NCBI GenBank assembly: GCA_964482955.1
Contig: CAYZZW010000005.1
Coordinates: 1 to 64,000, forward strand
Direction: 5' to 3'
Source: JAPLSN01 sp964482955
GTDB lineage: Bacteria > Spirochaetota > Spirochaetia > Treponematales > UBA12059
DNA: 64,000 nt
In this document: positions 35,244 to 42,400 of the stretch, in pieces
Position numbering within the stretch: the first letter of the stretch is position 1
How the letters are laid out: each line of letters opens with the position of its first letter
The notes under the pieces: generated by a model
Seen by the model: only the letters and a program-made list of their open reading frames with translations
What the model was told of the DNA's origin: nothing
Databases searched by the model: none
Program-made: the position numbers and the translations under genes

Positions 35244-35906
35244 ATGCACATCCTCGTCGTTTCGGCCTTCACCCTGGCCTTTTTCGCGCTCCGGTCCGTC
35301 GCGTACCCGCCCGAAGAGCGCGCCGCTGCCCTCAAAAGCTTCCTCAAGGGACTCGCCCTCTTCCTGCCGGCGTACGCGCTCTGGAGCCTGCTCCGCCACG
35401 TCGTGCCGAACGCCCACGGAAGCCCCCTGGCCGTCTTCCGGCTCGGATGGGAGTGGTTCCTGCTGCCGACGGGGCTCGCCGGGGCGTCCTACCGCTTTGT
35501 CGGCCGCTACCGCGACGCCCTCGAATCGTCCGCGCGCGCCCGGTCGTGGTTCGCCCACATGGCCGGCGTGCTGGCTCCCCTCGGGGCAGCCGTCGCGATC
35601 GAGCGTTTCGGCACGCGGAACGGCTTCACGCTCCTCGCCTGGCCGCTCATGCTGCCCGCGTTCGTCGCCTGTTCGCTGTTCCTGGCGAATGCCGCCTACG
35701 AATCGTTCGGGGTCGCGCGCGCCGGCATCGTCGCCTCCGGCGTCGCTTTCGGCTTCGTCATGGCCATACCGGCCCTGCTCACGGTGTCGCGGCTCGAACT
35801 GCCGGGATTCGCGGTGGCGGCCGCGGCGACCGCCGTCGCGGCGTACTTCGGCATCCGCAGGCTCATGGAACGGCGCGAGCCGTCACGCTACGCGTCGGCA
35901 TACTGA
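35244..35906 (+). CDS. Integral membrane protein, function unknown
   Basis: 220 residues with about six hydrophobic helices (HILVVSAFTLAFFALRS, then ALFLPAYALWSLLRHVV, and FVACSLFLANAAYES among them). It begins with an early conserved-looking YPPEERAAALKSFLKG segment. The ATG at 35244 is preferred to an in-frame ATG at 35136 that lies in the infC promoter. It is the last host protein gene before the tRNA pair. The family is not recognised. Confidence 0.75.
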   Translation: MHILVVSAFTLAFFALRSVAYPPEERAAALKSFLKGLALFLPAYALWSLLRHVVPNAHGSPLAVFRLGWEWFLLPTGLAGASYRFVGRYRDALESSARARSWFAHMAGVLAPLGAAVAIERFGTRNGFTLLAWPLMLPAFVACSLFLANAAYESFGVARAGIVASGVAFGFVMAIPALLTVSRLELPGFAVAAAATAVAAYFGIRRLMERREPSRYASAY

Positions 35907-35921
35907 AACGATTCCTGACAA

Positions 35922-35995
35922 CGGGACTAGAGGGTCTCGAACCCCCGACCATCCGCTTAGAAGGCGGATGCTCTATCCTGCTGAGCTATAGTCCC
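35922..35995 (-). tRNA. tRNA-Arg (anticodon UCU)
   Basis: Complete cloverleaf of 74 bases. The acceptor pairs GGGACTA with TAGTCCC; the D arm is GCTC..GAGC; the anticodon loop is CTTCTAA (UCU); and the T arm has TTCGAGA in a 5-bp stem. CCA is not encoded. It was probably co-transcribed with the tRNA-Pro that once stood just upstream. Confidence 0.97.
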
Positions 35996-36035
35996 AAGCC
36001 TTTCGGCGCGCGGGCGGCGTGGAGCCGTCCGCCGT

Positions 36036-36082
36036 TCGGGATGGAGGGATTTGAACCCTCGATCTTCAGCTCCCAAAGCTAC
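36036..36082 (-). other. attL: 3' half of tRNA-Pro(UGG), left prophage boundary
   Basis: The minus strand holds the anticodon arm with loop TTTGGGA, the variable loop, a complete T arm (GAGGG TTCAAAT CCCTC) and the 3' acceptor strand CATCCCG with discriminator A. The sequence that should supply the D arm and the 5' acceptor strand CGGGATG is unrelated. A tRNA gene cut at its anticodon region is the normal footprint of site-specific phage integration. The intact copy would lie at attR beyond the window. No integrase is near this end, so int is expected near attR. Confidence 0.88.
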
Positions 36083-36222
36083 CCCGAAGTTTGCGCCAAT
36101 CCGCGCTTGTGCTTACCATATCGGGAATTAGATCGAGCGTCAACGTGCCGGTTTTTGTGGGTTTTTGCCATGTTTTGCGGATTATCTACACCATTAAAAC
36201 ACCGTAGCTGTGATCGCGTCCA

Positions 36223-36429
36223 TCACTTAATTGGACAGTACCATCGCATGGCTGCAGCGGTTGCATCCGCTTCAGCCATACCTTCGGCGACAAGGCCGAA
36301 GAGCTGGCGGTTCGCCTCGTCGGCGCGAATCCTCGCCATCTCGTCAAGGTGCCCGCGCTTAGAGAATTCCGCGTACATAGATGGTTCGTACTCGCGCCAA
36401 TAGGCGATGATCGCGGCGGGAAAGATCAT
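36223..36429 (-). CDS. Small phage accessory protein, possibly leaderless
   Basis: 68 residues starting MIFPAAIIAYWREYEPSMYA, mainly helical, with no membrane segment. Codon third positions are G/C rich. A TATACT -10 element ends 6 bases before the ATG and there is no ribosome site, so the mRNA may start at the ATG itself. A terminator just upstream isolates it from the 43-residue gene. The WREYEPSMYAEFSKRGHLDE helix faintly recalls small TnpV-like proteins, but I cannot assign a family. Confidence 0.55.
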   Translation of the reverse strand: MIFPAAIIAYWREYEPSMYAEFSKRGHLDEMARIRADEANRQLFGLVAEGMAEADATAAAMRWYCPIK

Positions 36430-36465
36430 AACGAGAGTATAGCCCAGCCGCGCTTGCTGCGCTTG

Positions 36466-36496
36466 GAAAAAGAAGGGGCGGGTTTCCCCGCCCCTT
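36466..36496 (-). terminator. Rho-independent terminator
   Basis: On the minus strand AAGGGGCGGG, loop GAAA and CCCGCCCCTT are followed by CTTTTT. It lies 31 bases after the stop of the 43-residue gene and ends that unit. Confidence 0.9.
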
Positions 36497-36526
36497 CCCC
36501 AGGACATGGCTTCCTGTTTTAGCTAT

Positions 36527-36658
36527 TTACCCGCGGTACTTATCACGAGGAATTTCGATCCGGAAAACCTTCAGCCCATACTCAGACGCCCAGATTTTCC
36601 GTCCATTCCTGGTGATGTACGGGGTGTAAATAACCACGACATCATCATTTTTCTTCAT
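36527..36658 (-). CDS. 43-residue protein behind a structured leader
   Basis: The reading frame begins KKNDDVVVIYTPYITRNGRK, continues IWASEYGLKVFRIEIPRDK and ends YRG. A strong GGAGG lies 5 bases before the ATG, and a terminator follows the stop. The composition (Tyr-, Ile- and Lys-rich, beta-prone) looks like a real folded small protein; no membrane helix and no toxin-like hydrophobicity is seen. Its ribosome site is part of two mutually exclusive pairings in the leader (separate entries). Function unknown. Confidence 0.65.
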   Translation of the reverse strand: MKKNDDVVVIYTPYITRNGRKIWASEYGLKVFRIEIPRDKYRG

Positions 36659-36819
36659 AGGTACCTCCTTTTTTTGAGGAGGCCTAGATTCTTATTGACA
36701 CAGGAATCAATCCAGTCTAAATTCTTTTTGCCGAAGAAAAGACTGGGGAATCTAGGTAGATAGCTTTTCGGAGCCCTCCTCGATTTCCCGAGATTCCAGC
36801 GTGGCCATGTCACGCTGGT
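36659..36819 (-). promoter_or_regulatory. Riboswitch-like leader of the 43-residue gene
   Basis: Read on the minus strand, nested pairings are all Watson-Crick. P1 is GAGGAGG (36775-36781) with CCTCCTC (36676-36682). P2 is CTAGATTC with GAATCTAG (36748-36755 and 36684-36691). Inside P2 are P3, CCAGTCT with AGACTGG, and P4, ATTGA with TCAAT, forming a three-way junction. The 3' arm of P1 can instead pair its CCTCC with the GGAGG ribosome site (36664-36668) across a 9-base loop. So P1 would expose, and its loss would hide, the ribosome site. A promoter candidate TTGCCG/TATAGA with 17-base spacing lies at 36826-36854. Confidence 0.5.
36695..36723 (+). promoter_or_regulatory. Rightward promoter candidate inside the leader
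   Basis: TTGACA (36695-36700) and TAAATT (36718-36723) are 17 bases apart on the plus strand. It would start a transcript near 36730 that runs antisense to the leader of the 43-residue gene and stops at the terminator at 36796. Confidence 0.5.
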
Positions 36820-36827
36820 TTTTTTTC
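36730..36827 (+). ncRNA. Possible ~100-nt small RNA antisense to the leader
   Basis: From the plus-strand promoter to the terminator there is no ORF of note. The RNA would fold into CCG..AAAAG/CTTTT..CGG, then expose AGCCCTCCT, then form CTCG/CGAG and end in a strong terminator hairpin. An exposed CCTCC is complementary to ribosome binding sites, as in some trans-acting small RNAs. The same bases form the opposite-strand leader, so only one or both may be real. Confidence 0.4.
36796..36826 (+). terminator. Rho-independent terminator, rightward
   Basis: CCAGCGTG, a 7-base loop and CACGCTGG are followed by eight T on the plus strand. No plus-strand protein gene ends just before it, which is the main reason to propose a small RNA. 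Confidence 0.88.
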
Positions 36828-37090
36828 TATACTACTATTCGTATTGTTCGGCAATAGCAAACGCTTTGTATACAAAATGTTGTATGCTTTAGCCCTCCCC
36901 TCAATGTTTTACCTGTTTAGCTGGATTCCCCCCTAACCATCTGCCTGGTTCCTGGCTCTTCCCCGGCTGATTGGCCTACTAGATTTAGACCACTATTGAA
37001 TTCTGTTTTCTTTTATCCGAAGGTGTTCTGCGAATACTGAGTTCTAATTGTATTAGGATTTGCGCGATATCACTTAACAAGGAGTTTTCT
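36828..37090. promoter_or_regulatory. AT-rich intergenic region with palindromic operator candidate
   Basis: No ORF is supported here. A perfect 12-bp palindrome TTTGTATACAAA lies at 36865-36876, followed by a related half site TTGTATGC. It lies upstream of the proposed leftward promoter and far upstream of the rightward TPR-like gene. A regulator could bind it, but none is encoded nearby. Base composition is clearly lower in GC than the rest of the window. Confidence 0.4.
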
Positions 37091-37462
37091 ATGGCATATT
37101 ACGATTCTGTAGATAGCATCAAGCAGCTTGTTCGCGAAGGGCAAATTGATGAAGCCATAAGTGCTTTGATATGCATGCTTCCTGAAATTGAAAGAGACGG
37201 TCGGAAATATGGTCAGGTCGCGCCTTGGTACTACAATGAACTCGCAATGCTTTACCGAAAGAAAAAGGATTTAGATGCAGAGATCGCGATCCTAAAGCGT
37301 TACATAAAAGTCAACAAAGGGTCGTATGATAAAATCGACAATCAACTAAAAAAAGCCGAAGAAAAAAAGCAATCTACATCTCCAATTAAAAAACCTAGCA
37401 AGTCAGCCAAGGTCATTCACATAGAAGAGAAAAAAACCTTCATAGAGGACGTTCAAGAATAG
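37091..37462 (+). CDS. TPR-like cytoplasmic protein, prophage accessory gene
   Basis: 123 residues. Helix pairs SIKQLVREGQIDEAISALIC, YGQVAPWYYNELAMLYRKKK and DLDAEIAILKRYIKVNKG give one and a half to two TPR-like units. A Lys/Ser-rich tail follows. AAGGAG lies 6 bases before the ATG. It is the only gene on the plus strand in the prophage and is AT-rich, Lys-rich and unlike its neighbours. That fits a lysogenic-conversion (moron) gene inserted between the lysis genes and attL. Function unknown. Confidence 0.7.
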   Translation: MAYYDSVDSIKQLVREGQIDEAISALICMLPEIERDGRKYGQVAPWYYNELAMLYRKKKDLDAEIAILKRYIKVNKGSYDKIDNQLKKAEEKKQSTSPIKKPSKSAKVIHIEEKKTFIEDVQE

Positions 37463-37554
37463 ACATAGTGCCCCATTCCGGCCTTGAACCGGTTCCGGCC
37501 GGGGCGGGCCGGGCCTCTCCCCGAGCTGGCATTCGGGCGGCTGGGGCGCGTCGG

Positions 37555-38001
37555 TCAGTCGACCAGAAGGACGAAGATCGCGGTCCCGATGCCGACCGCC
37601 GCGGCGCCGCGCCAGATCCAGAGCTCAAGGGACCGCGCCCGGCGTTCCTCCGTCAGCAAGCGCGCGGAGGTCTGTAACGATTCGGCGGATGCCTGCAACG
37701 AGGATACGGATTCGCGCGCCTGCGTCCGCGACTCGTCCAGCCTCGATTGAAGCTCGCTCAACTGCTTCCGCGCTTCGTCGAGCAATCTCTTGAGCCGCTC
37801 CGAGTCCGCGCTCAAGTTCTCCGCTTCGTTCGAGAGCTCGCTCAAGAGTTGATCGAGTTCGTTCCAGCTCTCCGTCGAGCCGGCGGGCGGTGTCGCGGGC
37901 GGGGGCGGCGAATCCGGCCCAACCGACGACGAATCCTGCGCCCAGGCCAAAGACCAGGCACACCAGGCACAGCACAAAACCGCAACGGCTTTTTTCCACA
38001 T
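37555..38001 (-). CDS. Exported coiled-coil protein of the lysis module
   Basis: 148 residues. The signal-like N-terminus KKAVAVLCCAWCAWSLAWAQ is followed by a Pro-rich spacer, a coiled coil of about 75 residues (LDQLLSELSNEAENLSADSE onward) and a C-terminal transmembrane helix (IWRGAAAVGIGTAIFVLLVD). Third codon positions are G/C rich throughout. Its place after holin and amidase suggests a spanin-like role in outer membrane disruption, but it is not a recognisable Rz. A second open frame within it is discussed in the findings. Confidence 0.7.
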   Translation of the reverse strand: MWKKAVAVLCCAWCAWSLAWAQDSSSVGPDSPPPPATPPAGSTESWNELDQLLSELSNEAENLSADSERLKRLLDEARKQLSELQSRLDESRTQARESVSSLQASAESLQTSARLLTEERRARSLELWIWRGAAAVGIGTAIFVLLVD

Positions 38002-38011
38002 GGCGCCTCCG

Positions 38012-38242
38012 TTACATCTCGATGCGCGGCAGGCCCTTCGTGGCTCTGATCAATTCGAGCAGTTTCCCGTACTCCCTGCCGACGACCAGGAGCCCTCCGA
38101 ACACGAGGAAGGCGCCGAAGGTGAATTCGTTCGGGTCCCGCAGGAACGCCACGAACGCGGCAATGGCCAAGGCGCTCTTTACGCCGAGGAGCTTGATGAT
38201 GAGGTCCTTGATGCGCTTCCCGATCTCTTTCAGGGTTTTCAT
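38012..38242 (-). CDS. Holin-like small membrane protein
   Basis: 76 residues beginning KTLKEIGKRIKDLIIKLLGV. Two hydrophobic stretches (SALAIAAFVAFL and FTFGAFLVFGGLLVVG) are separated by a short polar turn, and both ends are basic. It overlaps the amidase stop by 4 bases (ATGA). Size, topology and position next to the endolysin suggest a holin; no family match is claimed. Confidence 0.7.
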   Translation of the reverse strand: MKTLKEIGKRIKDLIIKLLGVKSALAIAAFVAFLRDPNEFTFGAFLVFGGLLVVGREYGKLLELIRATKGLPRIEM

Positions 38243-38820
38243 CCGATCTCCTTGATCGCCTCCGCGACCTGTTCCTTGAAGGCTTCCCACGCTGCTTTGT
38301 CCGTGACCCAATGCCGCGGGCATGCCTTCCATCCGACGACGTCGAAGTGCCGGGCGAGCTGCGTGGCGGGGTCGAGCTGGTACTTCTTGCACAATCGGGC
38401 GGCGAGCCTGACCGCCGCCCGCTCCGTCTCCGCCGTGAAGCTGCCGTTCCAGGCGGGGTGGCAGAGTTCGATGCCGATGGTGGCGTAGTTCGGGTTCCCG
38501 GTCCCGATCGTGGTCCTGGTCCAATCGGTGTACACCTTGCCGGAGGCCGGGTCCGGCTTGGAGGATCCGACGTGGTACGCGACCTCGTCGTCGGGCATGG
38601 CTTCGATGGTTTCGCCCTCGAGCCCGATGACGTAGTGCGCGCTCGCGTAGACGGGCACCTTCGCCATCTGCTGTGCGAGGCCGGCGAAATAATCCCGGTT
38701 TTGTTTCGCCGTGGTCCGCGGGTTGGCGACCCAGTGCATGACAAGCGCCTTCGTCTCGTAGCGGTCGGCTCCGGGGCGGGAGAACGGATTGACCGGGATG
38801 TGGTCGACGATGATTGTCAT
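38239..38820 (-). CDS. Endolysin: N-acetylmuramoyl-L-alanine amidase (Amidase_2)
   Basis: 193 residues, a single amidase_2/PGRP-like domain. Probable zinc ligands are His29 (LVMHWVAN), His158 (LARHFDVVG) and Cys167 (KACPRHW). SAHYVIGLEGETIEAMP and YATIGIELCHP are family segments. It cuts between MurNAc and the stem peptide. No signal peptide is present, so release depends on the holin. There is no cell-wall binding domain. Confidence 0.93.
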   Translation of the reverse strand: MTIIVDHIPVNPFSRPGADRYETKALVMHWVANPRTTAKQNRDYFAGLAQQMAKVPVYASAHYVIGLEGETIEAMPDDEVAYHVGSSKPDPASGKVYTDWTRTTIGTGNPNYATIGIELCHPAWNGSFTAETERAAVRLAARLCKKYQLDPATQLARHFDVVGWKACPRHWVTDKAAWEAFKEQVAEAIKEIG

Positions 38821-38831
38821 TTAGTCTCCTT

Positions 38832-39299
38832 TCAGTGCTTGGCTTCTGTGCGCGTCGTTTGCACGGGCTCGGCGCGCAGGCTGTCCCTGACGATCGGAAT
38901 GATCGCCGTCGCCAGCATGCCGATGAGCACGATGAGCTGGGTGACCTTCTGGGTCCGCGCGTTCTCCCGCGCGACCGCCTGTGCCGCTTCCGCGGCGATC
39001 TCTGCCGTTCTCACTTTCGATTCCTCCGCGTCCAGGGATGCGTGTCCCTTGAGATGTTCGTCGAGTCGCTTGGCTCCGAGGCAGTCCTGGATTCGCTCGA
39101 CGTCTCGCCAGTGCCTCATTTTTTCCACGACCTCGTCGAAGTCGCTGCGTAGTTCTTTCAGCTCCGACCGCATGCCGTTCGTGAGGTTGATCCCGAACAG
39201 CTCGTGCTCGATGGCCTGCAGCTTCGAGCGCATGTCGTCCATCTGGTCAAAGATTTTCCCGATCTTTTCGTGCGCGGCTTCGTCGCGGTTTTCGCTCAT
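38832..39299 (-). CDS. Coiled-coil membrane protein (XhlA/holin-associated type)
   Basis: 155 residues. A long helical N-terminal part (EKIGKIFDQMDDMRSKLQAI and onward) is followed by one transmembrane helix (VTQLIVLIGMLATAIIPIV) and a short tail. This resembles haemolysin XhlA-like phage proteins, which assist lysis at the membrane. It overlaps the 50-residue gene by 4 bases upstream and lies 11 bases before the endolysin. Confidence 0.65.
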   Translation of the reverse strand: MSENRDEAAHEKIGKIFDQMDDMRSKLQAIEHELFGINLTNGMRSELKELRSDFDEVVEKMRHWRDVERIQDCLGAKRLDEHLKGHASLDAEESKVRTAEIAAEAAQAVARENARTQKVTQLIVLIGMLATAIIPIVRDSLRAEPVQTTRTEAKH

Positions 39300-39448
39300 T
39301 CCTGCTCCTTTGGGTATCGTTCTTTGATTTCTTTGATCTTGTCGTACCAGTCCTGCTTCGGGCGTTCCTTGCGGACGTATTCCATGTACAGGTAGTCGGC
39401 TTCATCACGGTACGCCTGTTTCCGCTTTTCTTTCCAATCGCTCGCCAT
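39296..39448 (-). CDS. Small charged phage protein
   Basis: 50 residues, ASDWKEKRKQAYRDEADYLY and onward: highly charged and helical, with no hydrophobic segment. It lies between the tip protein gene and the XhlA-like gene and overlaps the latter (ATGA). Function unknown. Confidence 0.65.
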   Translation of the reverse strand: MASDWKEKRKQAYRDEADYLYMEYVRKERPKQDWYDKIKEIKERYPKEQE

Positions 39449-39459
39449 AGGGTTCTCCG

Positions 39460-42400
39460 TCAGGACAGGGTCGCGCTCGGGTTGATCATGTAGACGTCGT
39501 TGTTGACGAGGTCGTACGCGAGTCGAGAAATAAGGTTGTATGGGCGTATTCCCGTGCGGGCGATGTTGAAGCACACGATAGCGAATCCTGCGGCTCCACT
39601 GCCTCCTGTTGCTCCCACTGTCGTTGTCGATCCGCATCCACCGCCACCGCCGCCATACGAGCCTGGGCTGCCGTTTCCGCTGGCGGCACCGCCTTTCCCT
39701 CCGGTGGATGCAACGCTTCTCCATACTGTGTCGTAATCAATCGGTGTATTATAAGATTTCGCAGCACCAGGGGTCGCTCCGCTTGCGGCGTTCCCGTTGT
39801 TCGCCCAAATTGCACCGCCTCCACCGCCAGCCGATGTCGATTCGTTCCCTCCGTTGCCACCGGACGATGAAGACAGGATATCCCAATTCTCCGACGTTCC
39901 TGTCACGGCACCGCCGGTTCCGGGCGTTCCGTTATATCCCCTGCCTCCACCTGCACAGGATATTCCGTCTATCGTCGACGCGGTCCCACTGACTTCTGAC
40001 GCGCCTCCGGTTCCGAGGGTGAACGAGATCGTTTCTCCTGGCGTGACGGATTTCTTTTGCAAGATTGCGGCGCCTCCCGCAGCTCCGCCTGCTTCTCCGT
40101 CCGCGTATGTTCCGCGAAGCCCCCCGCCGCCTCCGGCACCTGCGATGAAGATGAATACCTCGTCCACGCCGTCGGGCACGGTGATCGATTTCGCGCCAGC
40201 CGTGTTGTAGTACGCGAACAGTCGACGGAACCGCGTTTCGCGTTCGATGAAGTCCGAAACTGCCTTCTGCGTAGGAACGAGAGCGTTGCTTGCTGCAAGA
40301 CCGCCCAGCGTGTCATCGTCGTCCGCACCAAGCATGCCGTTTCCTACACCGAACTTGATTATTTCGACGCTCTTGTATGTTCCTGTCAGCAGATACGCGC
40401 AATTCCCCACCAATGCGCTCGCGCGACCCTCCGTGCTTACCGGCAACGTTAGGTGTTCAGTCATTTCCGTAGCGATATCGTAGACTTCGATATCGCTACT
40501 ATTGGCAACCGGCATGCACAGCTTTCCGTTGTAAACAAACGCATCTTTGCGTCCGTAGCTGCCACTCAACGTTTTTACGGCCGTCGTCTGCGTGGCAAGG
40601 TCATAAACCTCCAACACATCGCTGCCATCGCTCGGCATATATACCTTGCCTTCATGCATCACCGATATGTTTCTCAGGCTTGCCGTCGGCAGCACTTGCG
40701 TTGTCGTCACTTCTGACGATATGTCGAACACCTCCAGTATCCCCTGGCCGTCTTGCCCGCCGTTCTGGGGTATGTACAACTTACCGTCGTACACCCAGCA
40801 CGTAACCCTGCTCATGTTCGGCGACAGTGATTTTGTGACGACCGTACCGGCCGCAACGTCGTAAACGTCTAACTCGTCCAACGAGTCGCACGGTATGTAT
40901 ATTTTCCCGCTATACTCGACCCCTGTATACCTGTTCTTGGTAGACGGCATCGTCACCCGCGTATTCGCGCCGGTTGCTATGTTGAACACATCCATGTAGT
41001 TCGTCAGCGCAATCGTCATGTGAAGCTTTCCGTCGGCAAGGATGCACGTAGTCCTGTTACCCGAGGCAGCTGGCAATGCTTTTGTCGTAAGGCTTCCGCT
41101 CTCGATTGATATAACATCGAGATTCGCCGAGTAGAATCGCGGCGCATACAGATACCCACCGGACGATGCACACGCATAATAACTGTCGGCAGACGAAAGC
41201 GCCAAAGGCTTGCTGAGCAATTCCGTCGGCATAATCATCTTGATGCCAGACGCAACAACATCGCCGGCCTCGTCGAATGCGATGCGTGCCTTCTCTACTG
41301 CAGGCGTCGTCTCCTGGCGCCACACAACCCCGCCGGCCTCGTGCGATGCGGAACACTTCACGCCTTCTATCGTGACAGAAGTCGCCATGTGCGAATCATC
41401 CAGCTCCATGTCAACGCTCTTGAACCTGATTTTCGGCCCGGTGCCGTCTATCGGGTCGATCACACCAGCAGGGATGAAGTGGATATAGTGCTCGTCATCG
41501 CCCATGCGCGTTTCGCCGGTCTCGAACGTGATGAACGTGCCGGCCGTTGCCTTGATTCCAGTGTCCGCAAACGCCTTGTCGGTCCAGCCCGTCGCTTCCT
41601 GAACCGCTCCCGCAAGAATCGTTCCGCCGCGGCACGTCCGCCCCGCGACTACACCGAAGCGGTAGTGACGCGCAACGTTTCCCGCCCCGGCCGAGCGAGA
41701 AGGCAACCCAGCGAGCACGCGCGAGTATTCCTTTTCACCAGTCCCGCTTTCGGCGTTGACCAGGATGCACGGGTCTTTCAGAACATCGATCGCCGTTGGT
41801 GCGGCCGTGCTTGACTTGAAGTAAATTAGGAAGAAGTCCGCCGGTATCGCGCCGTGAGTGTGCTTGAAGCCGACGTTGACGTTTACCGATCCGTCGGCGT
41901 TGTCCTCGCTCGAAAACGCGAGGCCGGTCACGTTGTTCGTCGGAGGCGCGGACGAAACCACCGAAGCGGAGTCCGCGAGCGCTTGCGCTGCGCCGGCATC
42001 CGTTGCCGACGGCACCGTACTCCCCTTCTCGATCGCCACGCGCGGATCCCATTCAACCGGCCTCGTGATCTTCGTCTCGAACGCAGGGATGGTTCCTACA
42101 TCCGCCTGGTAGATCGCCTCGTTGTACTCGACGAGTAAGAGTTTCGCGGAAAGATCGTCATTCATCTCAACCGCGGCGATCATCATGTCGACCGATTCGA
42201 GCGAGCTTTCGCCGAACATGAATAGATCGCCAGCTTCAGGGACCGACCCGACCGGAATCGGCATCGTAAACCCGAGCGTCGTCTGATAGCCCGCGACCAT
42301 CGTCACAGTCCGGAGCACCGCGTCGCCCGTCGCGTACCGGATGCGGACGCAGTAGCTCTTGCCCGCCTGCATGAAGCACTCGTTGTCGACGGTGATCCCC

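Noticed and set aside
36506..36763. Rightward 85-codon frame in the accessory region
   Set aside because: It is antisense to the 43-residue gene and its leader, has no ribosome site and reads across the terminator-like hairpins.
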